A stretch of DNA of 64,000 nucleotides from Plutella xylostella (Eukaryota; Arthropoda; Insecta; Lepidoptera; Plutellidae): positions 749,001 through 813,000 of the forward strand of contig NC_064008.1 in assembly GCF_932276165.1 (NCBI RefSeq), given 5' to 3'. Under the pieces are notes generated by a model. It did not search any database, was not told where the DNA came from, and saw nothing but the letters and a program-made list of their open reading frames with translations. Each line of letters opens with the position of its first letter. Positions within the stretch are counted from its first letter, which is position 1. Shown here piece by piece: positions 47,690 through 59,017 of this stretch. Both the position numbers and the translations under genes were made by a program.

Positions 47690-49915
47690 AATCGATATTT
47701 GATGAAACTTAGTAAACTAATACCGCTTTTTAAATCTGGTGAGAAAAATGATCCCAATAATTTTAGGCCTGTATCAGTTTTGCCAGTACTGAGTAAAATA
47801 TTTGAAAAAATTATGCTGCATCAAATGCTTTCGCACTTTAGTATTCACGGCCTTCTCCATAACCAACAGTTCGGTTTCACCAAAGGTCGATCTACAACTG
47901 ACGCTGGTGTCGCGTTGGTCAAACACATATTTAGTGCTTGGGAGGAACGTCTTGATGCTGTGGGTGTATTTTGCGATCTATCGAAAGCATTTGATTGTGT
48001 GGATCATGCCACTCTACTTATGAAACTTAAATATTATGGGCTAACTGGCAAAGCTCTTACATTATTGGAATCATACTTGAGCAACAGAACTCAACTAGTT
48101 GACATAAATGGAGTGCGTTCGGCTGGCTGTCCTGTCAGTATGGGTGTTCCCCAAGGCTCGATTTTAGGACCATTCTTGTTTCTTGTATATGTTAACGATT
48201 TACCGTTTTTGGTAGATAAATTATGTGAGATAGTACTGTTTGCTGATGATACTTCACTTATATTTAAGTTGAAGCGACAAGAAGTCAATTTTGACAATGC
48301 AAACAGTACTCTTTCCATAGTTGCTAATTGGTTCACTGTAAATAATTTAGCTCTTAACTCCAAGAAAACAAAATGTATTAAATTCACTTTGCCTAATGTA
48401 AGACAAGTAGAGACATATTTGACATTGAATAACGATAAGCTAGAGTTAGTAAATGAAACGGTATTCCTGGGTATTACAATTGACTCAAAGTTGCAATGGG
48501 GACCCCATATTGAGAGGATAGCCGGTAGATTGAGTTCTGCAGCTTATGCGGTTAGAACCATTAGACAGTTAACAGATGTAGACATTCTGGCTTCCTCCAC
48601 CCCTTCATTTATAATAACATTTGCAAAGCTTGTAATTTAAAAAACAAATCAGTCCGTGAAGCAAAACTAGCAATACGTGTTTTCCTACTTAGCCTTAATT
48701 ACGACCAAACTGAAAAACTCATCGCTCAAGTAGCCTAAATGTAACATACTACAACTAAATTATAATTCAACTGAATATCTTAAAATAAATAAATTCTTTT
48801 TATGTACACTATAATTACCGAAACTGTAAATTACACATAATTATAAATATGTAAACAATATTATACTATACACACTCACATTCTAATACATACATATATT
48901 TTTATATACATACATATATATATTTATCTATCCCACCCATAAAATAGATTTATATTTAATAATACTACTCATAACCACCCATTTATCCGCTCCCGCTCAT
49001 ACCGCCCGCTCCGTCTCTGGCAATCAAATTGCTCACGATCTCTGCGATACAGGCTCGCCTAGTGCAGAGTTTACCGGTAACATTGGAGTTAATAATTCAA
49101 AGTACCCTCATTATGCTGTTTTATTTAATTATCCAAATAATGTAACTGTGTTTTTTGGTAAATAAACTTATTTGTATTTGTAGATACAGCCAGGCTTGTG
49201 TATTTTAGTTATTTTCATAGTGGTATGTCTTACGGAATTCTATTGTGGGGACGAGCGGCTGACATTAATCAAATCTTTGTTCTGCAAAAACGAGCAATTC
49301 GAGCCATACCTATATGTATTAGGGTCTAGAATTTCATTAAGAGATACGTTTAAGGAAATAGGTATACTAACTGTTCCATGCCAATATATTTATGAAAATA
49401 TTATGTATGTTCGTAAAAACTTAAATTCATTTAGTAAAGTAGGAGCCACTCACGGTATTGAGACCAGAAACAAAAATAAGTTGCTTTTCCCCACACTCAG
49501 ACTTTCGAAAACAAACACATCATTCATGGGGAACTGTATACGCTTTTATAATAAATTATCAAATGAAGCAATAAACCTTACTGAGCAAAAATTTAAGAAT
49601 TATGTTAAAGCTACATTATGTAGTAAAGCTTACTATAGTATAAATGATTATTTAAACGACAAAAACGCGTGGTCTTGTCCACCTCAGCTAAGGCTATTGA
49701 AAAAATGAAATGGATATAGGTACTTAAGTAAAATTGTAGGTACTAGATATAAGTAAAAATTGTAATAGATTATAAGGAAAAAGTTGAAAAGATGCTCGAG
49801 GAGTTTCTTTCGCCATTTCTTTCCTTCTCAATGACGGGGCCTTTGTGAAATGGTGGTTGATGACTATCGACAAATAATTGTAAAATTTTACGTCGATTAA
49901 ACCATTTGAATTTGA
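47690..49915 (+). pseudogene. Jockey/CR1-type LINE, 5'-truncated and split
   Basis: RT coding begins KLSKLIPLFKSGEKNDPNNF and passes QQFGFTKGRSTTDAGVALV, FCDLSKAFDCVDHATL, GVPQGSILGPFLFLVYVNDL and the catalytic FADDTSLIF. A 596-bp insertion at 48583-49178 cuts the thumb; coding resumes TARLVYFSYFHSGMSYGILL. A frameshift falls near 49310, and the C-terminus (GSRISLRDTFKEIGILTVPC) ends at 49708. The 3' UTR runs to about 49915. Without endonuclease, and with these breaks, it is inactive. Confidence 0.8.
48583..49178 (+). mobile_element. 596-bp insertion with a coding tail and poly(A) signal
   Basis: Six-bp TSD TGTAGA (48577-48582 and 49179-49184). The first 120 bp stay open and end KLAIRVFLLSLNYDQTEKLI then AQVA and a stop at about 48738. 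The rest is AT-rich 3' UTR-like DNA with AATAAA at about 49160. This looks like the 3' end of a longer retro-inserted transcript or element. I do not recognise the protein. Confidence 0.55.
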
Positions 49916-49974
49916 AATTTAATATTTTTTTATGCTTTGTTATTCACATAAGGTTTCGATCCAGCCTACCGTAC

Positions 49975-50725
49975 CCCGTGACGAAATTATTAATATAGAT
50001 TTACTAAAACTAAAAGGTATACTAACTCCATCTAATGAAACATGTGGCATTTGATGCCAACAAATCTGAGATTTCAGCGTGGAACTACCAATGACAAAGG
50101 AATAAAGAGAGGACATTGCATATCCACGAAAAAAATGCGCTTACCTAAACTTTGGTTTCAATTAAAATGGCGGCGGTTTTCTTCAAAAATGTAAACAAAC
50201 AAATTGTTTGACAGCTGAAGTACCTTGTGTTTGGATGTCAATCAACATGGCGACCGGTCGCAATGTTGTAATTTTAGGCAAAGACAAAACTACTGTTGTC
50301 CTTTTTTACGTACGATAACACTAATAAGTTAAAAAGAGACGACGATATATTTTTAAATACCGATTTTTATGCCAGGTCCTCTCTTTATTCTTTTGTCATT
50401 GGGAACTACCCACCACCACTACCTGGGTTTTACTCGGATTAATCATAAGCCCGTGCCCGTGACACCTACTCAAATCGGAAATTATGTTAAGGTCAGAGTT
50501 CACCATCGATATTGCGCTTGGCAACTCATTTGGAGGTGATTGACGGTATATTTGGAGATCGTCTGCATACAAGTGGTAGGAACATGAACATTTTTAAGAT
50601 ATGCCGTTGATAAACAAGGTGAAAAGAAGTGGAGATAAGACACCACCTTGCGGGACTCCGGCAGTAGTATTGCACCATGTTGAGAAGGTATCCTCAATGC
50701 GAACCCGCTGTCGGCGACCACATGC
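49975..50725 (-). pseudogene. CR1/Zenon-like LINE RT fragment with nested MITE
   Basis: Minus-strand sense: QRVRIEDTFSTWCNTTAGVP, QGGVLSPLLFTLFINGIS, then SYHLYADDLQIYRQSPPNEL with a frameshift between. After the MITE at 50090-50401 it continues STLKSQICWHQMPHVSLDG. A short relic. Confidence 0.65.
50090..50401. mobile_element. MITE with AATGACAAA inverted ends and 9-bp TSD
   Basis: Ends AATGACAAAGGAATAAAGAG and CTCTTTATTCTTTTGTCATT. GGAACTACC is repeated on both sides (50081-50089 and 50402-50410). The 8-9 bp TSD suggests a hAT, P or Mutator-type origin. Confidence 0.6.
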
Positions 50726-51123
50726 AGCTGACTGTACAAAAACATAGGTACAAAAAAGGCGGTTATCACTAAGAGCCTTTTTTTAAGAAAACCTTTGGGT
50801 GGAAGAATTTATATGTTCAAATAGGGTCAAGGGTACTAAAGAATTTTATTTAGCAATAACATTGTCCACAATTATAATTTAAAAATTCAAATTCAATATC
50901 CAAGCTTGTTTAAATTTACGTGTAGGTAATTAAATTACTTAGTAGAAACTTACTTATTATAGTTTCTATGTATGGTAAATAATTGATGAATCGATAACAA
51001 GAGATCATTAAATTTACCTGTTTATTTATAATGTAATTTGAAATAAGTGGCTAAACATGTTTCTAGAAATCTAATTACACGTTCAATTGACACATAATGT
51101 TTGCATGAAAATTGAAAAAAGGC
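50726..51123. other. Upstream region of peptide gene C
   Basis: 50726-50820 is an old LINE 3' end. From about 50903 (CAAGCTTGTTTAAATTTA) to the ATG the sequence aligns with 60431-60722 upstream of gene D, including TCGATAACAAGA, CTAAACATGTTTCTAGAAAT-like and TAATGTTTGCATGAAAATTG blocks. Such extended conservation points to shared regulation or recent duplication. Confidence 0.6.
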
Positions 51124-51162
51124 TTTAAAAGTTAGTGCGCTTTAAATGTAACGTTAATCAGT
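51124..51162 (+). promoter_or_regulatory. Core promoter of peptide gene C
   Basis: TTTAAAAG at 51124-51131 replaces TATAAG of the other members. Initiator TCAGT at 51158-51162, then CAACTGAAG. Confidence 0.6.
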
Positions 51163-51182
51163 CAACTGAAGTATTTTTAAAA

Positions 51183-54100
51183 ATGAAAGTGTTAGTATTC
51201 GTGTCTTCTCTTTTAGCCGGCATGGCTGTAGTCTTTGGCGAAGATTGGGTGAGTTTCATCATCATCAGCATTTCATTATTATTGTCACCATCAGCCTATA
51301 ATCTTCCGCTGCTGGACATAAAATACCTTAAGCCCCAATTTCAATATATTTTAGATTTAGATCATACAAAAAAAAAACGTATTAGGTAGGACTAAGGGCC
51401 CTTTGCACCAACAAATTAAATCTAGATTTAGTGTCAAGTGTCGATTTAAGAAACGTCAGTCCATATAAAATTTGACACTAAATCGAGATTTAACACTTAA
51501 TCTAGATTTAATATGTTGGTGCAATTGGCCCTTAATCTTTAATATTAATAAAGTATAGCATGCTACCATTATATCCTTAAGGGTTAGTCACTAGATTTTT
51601 GTTAATAACATATATTTCATTCTTCCTATTTCCTATCAATGTGACTGTCTGGAAGAGATTACTTTTAGTAATAAGGCCGCCGATTGTGCTATTTATAGGT
51701 GACATGCACCAAAGTGTTAAATCTAAATTTTGTGTCTAATCTAGATTTAAGAAACGTCAGTTCATACAAATGTATGGCTTAAATCGAGATTTAACACTAA
51801 ATTTAGATTTAATATGTTGGTGCAAGTGGCCTAACGTGGAATAACGACAGAACTTCTGAAAGCCGGCGGTAGACCGATTTTAATAGCACTTCGGAGGCTG
51901 TTTAATTCCGTCATACTCGAAGGCACAAGCCCGGAGGCATGGAGCAGAAGTGTAGTGACTTTGTTCTTCAAGAAAGGCAACAAAGCCCTATTGAAGAATT
52001 ATAGACCCATTGCACTTCTGAGCCATGTGTACAAGCTGTTTTCGAGGGTTATTACGAATCGTCTCGAGCAAAGACTCGACGACTTCCAGCCACCCGAACA
52101 AGCCGGGTTCCGAAAAGGCTATAGTACCATAGATCATATACACACGCTTCGGCAGGTTATACAGAAGACCGAGGAGTATAATCTACCTTTATGTCTAGCG
52201 TTTGTGGACTATGAGAAAGCCCTGATTGATTCTATTGAGCTCTGGGCGATGCTTCAATCCCTTCAGCGGTGCCATATAGACTATCGCTATATCGAGGTGT
52301 TGAGATGTATGTACAATGCTGCCACAATGTCAGTTCGATTACACGAACATAGCACAAAACCGATCCAGTTGCAAAGGGGCGTGAGACAGGGAGATGTTAT
52401 TTCTCCGAAACTGTTCACCTGTGCACTGGAAGATGTTTTTAAGCTTGTAGAGTGGAAAAGACTGGGCATTAACGTCAATGGCGAATATATCTCTCATCTA
52501 CGATTTGCTGATGACATAGTGATTATGGCGGAAACGCTGGAGGAGTTAGGCGAAATGCTCACAGACCTCAATGATGCCTCTAAACAAGTTGGGCTGAAAA
52601 TGAACATGGACAAGACAAAGGTCATGTCGAACGAACATGTTTCATCATCGCCCGTAACTGTAGGAGGTGTCACCATCGAAGTTGTCGATCAGTATCCCTA
52701 CCTAGGACAAGTGATCCGATTAGGTAAATCCAACTTCGATAAAGAGGTAGCTCGTAGAATCCAACTCGGATGGGCAGCGTTCGGGAAATTACGACACATC
52801 TTCACTGAAAACATACCTCAGTGTCTGAAAACAAAAGTTTTCAATCAGTGCGTGTTGCCAGTGATGACTTACGGAGCCGAGACGTGGTGCTTCACCAAAG
52901 GACTTATCCACAAGCTCAGAGTTGCTCAGCGTGCTATGGAAAGGGCTATGTTAGGCGTGTCCCTGCGAGATAGAATTCGTAATGAAGAAATCCGCAGGAG
53001 AACTAAAGTTACCGACATAGCCAAAAGGATTAGCACGCTGAAGTGGCAATGGGCTGGCCACGTAGCCCGCAGAGCCGACGACCGCTGGAGTAGAAAGGTT
53101 CTGGAGTGGAGACCCCGTGTCGGCAAACGGCGTGTCGGTCGCCCCCCAACCCGTTGGTCTGATGATCTGCGGAAGGTAGCAGGAAGCCGCTGGATGCAGA
53201 TGGCGGGTGACCGTTTGGGGTGGCGATCGTTAGGAGAGGCCTATGTCCAACAGTGGACTACAGAAGGCTGAGAGAGAGAGAGAAGTGGCCCTAAAATAAA
53301 TAAATATGTCTTATGTTCCCCAGGGTAACTATCCTTCCTCCGTGGTGAACACCGAACAGCCCCAACCGCGACTGTTTGTGCCGCATGTCTGTAAGTAAAG
53401 CTAGCAAAAGAGATATATGTGTCACCCCAGCGCTAATGCCGGCGCCAGATATGGTGATCAAAGTTTGAGCACACTACAAAGTCGCGAAGTGTGGCACTGA
53501 CATTTGCGTATTTGTGCAAAGTTTGAACACATCTTTGTAGTTTGCCATGTCTTGTCGGTTTTTCCGCGCAAATCAAAGTAAACAAAGTTCAAAGTTAACA
53601 GTTTAAGCCACACTTGCACCATATTCTGTTAGATAATATTTGTTAAGTAAAATCTAGATACTTAGTGTCTGATGTTTAAAACTATATTTTCAAACTTTGT
53701 TACTATTATTGTTAAGCACTAAGTTTCTTAAAATAGTATATAATAAAAGTCCGAATCTATAGAGAAACCAGTAAACTGGTTTTGTGGATAATTATTTCAT
53801 TGTACTATTGTGTTTTTAAGGATTAATAAATACATCGAAAAAATTACTGAAAAAGATTATAAAAACGGATTAGTTTATGACTTTTAACACGTCTGTCGAG
53901 AATTTAATATGGAGTAGACGTTGATGACGTTACAATGTAAACGGGTTGTTAATGATCTAACAGACTATGGTGAAACGAGGTATAATTTTATGATCCTTTG
54001 ATAACTTTTACGTTAAACGTGATACGGGACTTAATCTTCAGAGTGCTTGTATCTATGCCTATCGATAAATATTATTTGATTTATTGGCTGTTTGTCGACA

Positions 54101-54227
54101 ACACGCTACGAAGATGATGATGAATATATAAACTATGTGTTTTAGGCAGGTGAAGGTTATTTAGTCATATGAAACATTTTTTAATTTAATCAATGTGTTT
54201 CTTTTTTCAGTTGGGTATGATATATAA
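51183..54227 (+). CDS. Small secreted peptide gene C (three exons)
   Basis: Exon 1 (51183-51248) encodes the signal peptide MKVLVFVSSLLAGMAVVFGE plus DW and ends at donor GTGAGT. Exon 2 (53324-53390) follows TTCCCCAG and encodes GNYPSSVVNTEQPQPRLFVP then HV. Exon 3 (54211-54227) is 17 nt, follows TTTTTTCAG, and encodes FGYDI with the first codon split between exons. AATAAA lies at 54266. The mature peptide would be about 30 residues, Pro/Val/Gln-rich, without cysteine. Exon number, phases, intron sequence and the FVPxx-GYD end match gene D. Intron 1 has grown by MITEs and an RTE-like LINE. I do not recognise the family; a secreted immune, cuticular or silk-associated peptide is possible. Confidence 0.75.
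51396..51531. mobile_element. Foldback MITE (GGGCCCTTTGCACCAACA)
   Basis: Same family as 25491-25607, with an internal arm duplication (TTTGACACTAAATCGAGATT). TAA/TTA flanks. In intron 1 of gene C. Confidence 0.7.
51697..51831. mobile_element. Foldback MITE, third copy, end displaced by a LINE
   Basis: GACATGCACCAAAGTGTTAA...AATATGTTGGTGCAAGTGGCC. Its last bases are duplicated at 53283-53291 because the LINE inserted there. Confidence 0.65.
51832..53282 (+). mobile_element. 5'-truncated RTE-like LINE in intron 1 of gene C
   Basis: 8-bp TSD AAGTGGCC (51824-51831 and 53283-53290). Ends in a GA-rich tail (GAGAGAGAGAGA) right after the stop codon. Confidence 0.8.
51841..53271 (+). CDS. RTE-like reverse transcriptase, intact to the C-terminus
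   Basis: The frame is open from the truncation point; no ATG is needed. RT motifs: FFKKGNKALLKNYRPIALLS, EQAGFRKGYSTIDHIHTLRQ, AFVDYEKALIDSIELWAM (one residue more than the usual KAFD), QLQRGVRQGDVISPKLFTCA and the catalytic FADDIVIMAETLEELGEML. The C-terminal part KWQWAGHVARRADDRWSRKV and RVGRPPTRWSDDLRK is typical of RTE-type proteins. No stop up to 53271. Endonuclease is absent. The frame has stayed open, so the insertion into gene C is young. Confidence 0.85.
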   Translation: MTTELLKAGGRPILIALRRLFNSVILEGTSPEAWSRSVVTLFFKKGNKALLKNYRPIALLSHVYKLFSRVITNRLEQRLDDFQPPEQAGFRKGYSTIDHIHTLRQVIQKTEEYNLPLCLAFVDYEKALIDSIELWAMLQSLQRCHIDYRYIEVLRCMYNAATMSVRLHEHSTKPIQLQRGVRQGDVISPKLFTCALEDVFKLVEWKRLGINVNGEYISHLRFADDIVIMAETLEELGEMLTDLNDASKQVGLKMNMDKTKVMSNEHVSSSPVTVGGVTIEVVDQYPYLGQVIRLGKSNFDKEVARRIQLGWAAFGKLRHIFTENIPQCLKTKVFNQCVLPVMTYGAETWCFTKGLIHKLRVAQRAMERAMLGVSLRDRIRNEEIRRRTKVTDIAKRISTLKWQWAGHVARRADDRWSRKVLEWRPRVGKRRVGRPPTRWSDDLRKVAGSRWMQMAGDRLGWRSLGEAYVQQWTTEG

Positions 54228-54271
54228 AAAGGAAGAAAGAATTTTTGAATCATAAAGTGTTTTTTAATAAA

Positions 54272-54530
54272 ATACTTACACATATCAATATTGTTTTTTT
54301 TAAATTATATTTTGGAGATATTTAGACCCTCAGATAAGAAGGAAGAACCATGCATTGGTATCCTCAAAACCACAGACATATATGACACTAGGTTCCCCAA
54401 GTGTACGTACCGCGCGTGTCAAAAGGTTGAACAAATGTTCAACTTTCATCTGGTACATTTAGCCCCAGTTTCATCATTTAATTATTGCCTTAAATCACAT
54501 GTTACAAAATATAGATTTAAAATTATAATA
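54272..54530. other. Gene C downstream flank
   Basis: No gene supported; an 84-codon open frame here has no recognisable feature. Confidence 0.4.
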
Positions 54531-55172
54531 CAGGGTGATTGGTAAGTCGATGTATTCCTTTAAACGGGTTGTAGTCGAAGGCATTTCCAGTCGATTGAAC
54601 CCCATAATGCATTATCCGAAAGTCAACCATTTCTGAGTTATTTAAGTTTTAAGTGTTTTTAGGAATTTTGCCAAAATGTATGTTTAAAAGCAAAATATTT
54701 CAAAAACTAAGGATTTTTTAAATACTTTTTTGATTGATTTGCATTGGTGATACCTTAGTCAACTAATCATAATCATTAAATGCGCAATATTTAACTTAAT
54801 TTAGACACAGTGCTTCAAAATAGTTGAAACGTTAAGAAAATATTAAGAAAGGTGAAAACAAAAAAGCTAAATAAAATAGAATTTTATCTAACAATTTTTT
54901 AGGCACTACAGCTTAAAAACATAATCAATTTATAAGCTTTAAAATGACATATTTCAATCTAAAATCGATTAAGGTATGACCAATTATAGTCAAAACAACC
55001 GCATAGGCGGGCAAATCTCTCATAAATTTTGGCAAAATTCTTAAAAAAACTTAAAACTTAAATAACTCAGAAATGGTTGACTTTCGGATAATACATTATG
55101 GAGTTCAATCGACTGGAAACGCCTTCGTCTACAACCCATTTAAAGGAATACATCGACTTTCCAATCACCCTG
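54531..55172. mobile_element. 642-bp MITE with about 150-bp inverted repeats, TA TSD
   Basis: Ends CAGGGTGATTGGTAAGTCGA and TCGACTTTCCAATCACCCTG. The arms pair for roughly 150 bp, and TA borders fit a Tc1/mariner-type origin. Related arms are seen in the last introns of both tandem peptide genes. Confidence 0.75.
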
Positions 55173-55213
55173 TATAATTTTATAAAAAAAATTCAATGCA
55201 ATTTGCATAATCG

Positions 55214-55319
55214 GTAAGATCATAACAAGGGATTAGTTGTTGACTTTTGACACATCTGTCAAGAGTTTAATATGGAGATGACATATAATTGATGAACTAA
55301 TCCCTTGTTATGATCTTAC
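55214..55319. mobile_element. 106-bp foldback MITE
   Basis: GTAAGATCATAACAAGGGAT and its complement at the two ends, 20+ bp arms. A partial relative lies at 56220-56312. Confidence 0.7.
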
Positions 55320-56219
55320 ATGGTTCAGTGGCCGCGCATTAGTTAAATGATAAAAAAATTATGGAACCACTTGCGGCTAATTTGAAGGCACCCTTAAGGT
55401 AAAACACCACCTCAAAAGGAAACTCGTAAAGATACGTAGGTTTCCTCACGATGTTTTCCTGCAGTCAGGCATAATCGAGAATGAAAGAAAAGCAAAACGT
55501 GCCTCTGCCTACTGGCTCCTCTGAATTCTGCCTACTGGCTACTTATGGCTTAGCCTAGGTACTGTTTTCCTGATACCATATTTTTTCGCTTTAAATATCA
55601 CCTAATCTAAATTTTAATTAATTTTTAAATACTTTATTGTATAGGTATTTATTTAGACTATGTTTATTCACCATATCTGTATGTAATTTTTATTTTCACT
55701 GGACACATAACAATAAAACAGCAGATTTCACATTGTAAAGCAGTTTTTTCTTTCTTAATAAATTTTATTCTCAAACTATTCAAACATTTAAGTCAGTTTT
55801 TTTGTAACTTTTCTCTGGAGATTCTTGTATCAAACAGCTAATAACGCCCATCTGTAAAAATAATATGAAGAATAGTTATGGTGAAAAATAGTTCACTTTA
55901 ATGAAGTTACGAAACGTGCGTCTTGGGGGCATTCTGAACAAAATATGTTGTTACACGATGATAAGGCAGTTCGTGAAAAAAACGGAATTCCATAAAAACT
56001 TTGTTGGTTATGTGACTGTTTTTTAACAAAAGGAAAGCTATTAGTTTTTGTGCATTTCCAATTCCTAGAATACCTGTAACCGTCGTTCAAAATGACCCCC
56101 TGAGTCACCCTCTTTCGGTTTATAATACCACTTTTGTATAAGTAATCTTGTATAAGTAATCCTAGAAGCTCTCTAGTGTTTGGCACTGATACGCTAAGAA
56201 GAAAACCAACACCATACTC

Positions 56220-56312
56220 GGTTAGATCATAACAAGAGATTGGTTGTTGACTTTTAACACATGTGTCAATAATTTAATATGAAGATGAAGTATTATTGAT
56301 GAACTAATCCCT
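56220..56312. repeat. Degraded copy of the 55214 MITE
   Basis: GTTAGATCATAACAAGAGATTG and GATGAACTAATCCCTTC blocks; the right end is lost. Confidence 0.55.
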
Positions 56313-56655
56313 TCTTAAACTGGGGCTAAGGGTGTTTTTAATATGGCGCGGATTTCATCAAGCATGTAGGATCGGACGCGTAGGTATTCCACGCAATACG
56401 GGGTTTTCCATAGAAACTTTGTTGGTCACGTGACTTTTTACTATGGAAAATTAATTCTTTTTTCGCGAATTTCTAAATTCTGATTTCAGTTTCAGGCTTA
56501 GATATACCATGCTGCACATGTAGGTTTCGGCTTAGTATTCCAATTTTGCAACACCCTGTATTTAATAAACAGTTGTAAATACGAAAATAACACTTGCGGG
56601 TGTCACGCGTGCGTGAAAACATCCTTATTAGAAATGTAGATGTAGATTTTTGAAT

Positions 56656-59016
56656 TTTATTTATTTATTTATTTATTTATTTGCATCACACTACAGATAT
56701 GAAACATTACATGATAAGTAACATGCTTAAGGTCTTACATTCTAGTGACAATATCCTTAACTGTGTGTTGACAACATTTTTAAAATTAAAGCGTGTTAAA
56801 CGTCTTCTCTTAAATATTTATACCTAGATACTTAGTTAATATTATAAAAAATCAAAATTACAACTAAAAGAGTAGAGTAGTAGGGTACTGTTATTATTCA
56901 GTGGTATAACTTAATATATATTTAACTGATTCAGCTTTCCTTTTGTAAGTTTTCAAACATATTTCTTATTTGTGATCTAAAACGGTAGAGACCCACGAAA
57001 ATGTCAAGTCTATTGTTCAAATTATTATACAGGCGTCTCATGTGAATGAAAGGATCGTGCTGAGCTCTTAGGCTTTTACAAGCGGGTAGGTGAAATGTGT
57101 TTCTGTTTTTAACAGCTCGAGGTCTGGAATTAGGGATATTTAAATTCAAAGTTGAGGCTAATGTTGTACTTAGTGTACTGTGCAGTATCTTATGGAGTGT
57201 AGTGAGCATAATTTCTGTTCGACGGTTTTCCAAAGTGCTAACTTTAAAATGCAGCCGCCGGCTTAGGTACGATCGTTGTGTATATTTTAGACCATAGCGA
57301 TAAGTCAGCATCCTGAGAAATCTAGCCTGTACCCTCTCGATTGCGTCAATATGTACCTGGTAAAACGGAGTCCAGATCACAGCGCAATATTCTAGCTTAC
57401 TACGTATAAAGCTATAATAAAGCAAGATTAGCGAACGTGGATTGCGAAAATCTTTGCCGATTCTGGACAAGAAACCAATCATTTTATAGCAAGAGGATAT
57501 CAAATATTCATAATGTGGTCTAAATGAAAGTTCCCTGTCAAGTAGAACTCCCAAATCTTTAACTTGATCCACTTTCTGCAAGCGTTCACCATTTATTTTA
57601 TATGGATAGTCGGCATAATCATATTTAGTTGTGGAAAAGCTCATTAAAAAACATTTACTGGTATTTAAATACATCCGATTATCCTTACACCATTTCGTAA
57701 GCTGTTGTAGATCGTTTTGTAAATATTGACAGTCATTAGAGTCCTTAATACGTCGAAAGATTTTTAAGTCATCAGCATAAAGAAGACAGTTGGAATCCAT
57801 ACCCTCTATTAAGTCATTGATGAAAAGGACAAAGAGCAGTGGGCCCAGATGGCTTCCCTGCGGGACTCCAGATGTGACCCTTAATGGAGCCGACAAGAAA
57901 CCTCTAATAGCAACAAGCTGTGATCTGTTCCCAAGATACGCAGAGATCCACCGAAGAAGACTACCGCGAATTCCAAACTGCATTTTTAGCTTGTAAATTA
58001 GTATGCTATGATTTACCTTATCGAACGCCTTTCTAAAGTCCGTGTAAATGCTGTGGATTGGCGTTTTGTTGTTGAGAGAGACATGTATATAATGAACATA
58101 TTCAAGAAGATTAGTAACCGTAGATTTTGACTTGACAAATCCGTGCTGTTTCTCAGTTATTAAATGTTGAACGTGGGAATAGATATAGTTATAAACTAGT
58201 TGCTCAAACAGTTTGGCCAGACAGGATAGAATGCTAATTGGGCGGTAATTGTCACACATTTCGCATGGACCAGATTTGTGAATAGGTATTATATATGCTC
58301 GTTTCCAAAGGTCGGGAAACACACCAGATGATAAAGATTTATTATAAATAATTTCCAGAGGTATGACTAGCTCATCCGCCAATGATTTAATAAATTGAGA
58401 TGGCAATTTATCTGGACCGGGTCCTTTATTTGGGTCGAGATTTCGGAGTTTAGATAATATTTCATTGCGAGTTAGTACTAAACTGTGAATGGCAGGCATG
58501 CCAGGGTCATCAAAACAGTTCGTTTGCTCAGAGACCTGGCCGCTGTCACTGTCGTAAACTGAACCAAAAAAGTCAGAGAAAAGGTTGCATGTCTCTATAG
58601 GGTTACTGGAACTCTTGTTAGCATAATGCATATTTTGTGGTATAGACGCAGTACATCGCTTACTTTTAACAGAAGACCAAAAAGGCTTACAGTTTCCCGA
58701 ATTAAGAGAGTCTTCTACTCCGTTAACAAATCCTTCATAACAGTCGTTTAGCATTTTCTTAACACGAGAACGCAGCATTGAAAAGGTGTCGTAATCTCTG
58801 GGATTTTTGTACTTTTTGTATTTTTTATGGTATTTGTGTTTCTCCGATAGAGCCCGTTTTAAACTATCTGAGAACCAAATTGGATAAATGTGAGTATCGT
58901 CTTTTTTATACGGCGTGTTTTCTGTTATGATTACATTTAGAATACGGTAGAAGGATTCTAAGCACATGTTTACGTCAGGACTTGATAGTTCCTTTTGCCA
59001 ATCAATATTGAATCTT
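56656..59016 (-). mobile_element. 5'-truncated Jockey/CR1-type LINE with (AAAT)n tail
   Basis: The tail lies at 56657-56683 (TTTA repeats on plus). The 5' end lies at a (TAA)n run near 59017. Different from the 20378 element in sequence but of the same general type. Confidence 0.75.
56931..59016 (-). CDS. LINE reverse transcriptase, long intact frame
   Basis: The first ATG is at 58967 (678 codons), and the frame is open to the truncation point (FNIDWQKELSSPDVN precedes). Linker with HKYHKKYKKYKNPRDY; RT with DPNKGPGPDKLPSQFIKSL, DNYRPISILSCLAKLFEQLV, KQHGFVKSKSTVTNLLEYVH, YTDFRKAFDKVNHSIL, SGVPQGSHLGPLLFVLFIND and the catalytic YADDLKIFRR. Thumb and C-terminal end (LLYYSFIRSKLEYCAVIWTP) follow. 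No stop or frameshift. Endonuclease absent, so not autonomous; preservation implies recent insertion. Confidence 0.85.
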
Positions 59017-59017
59017 A

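Larger units (their letters stand above)
55173..56655. other. Intergenic DNA with short MITEs
   Basis: Apart from the two repeats listed, AT-rich DNA. A 97-codon minus-strand open frame at 55893-56186 shows no motif and is not supported as a gene. Confidence 0.45.

Noticed and set aside
55893..56186. 97-codon minus-strand open frame
   Set aside because: No recognisable motif, no promoter or splice context, and it lies in repeat-rich DNA.
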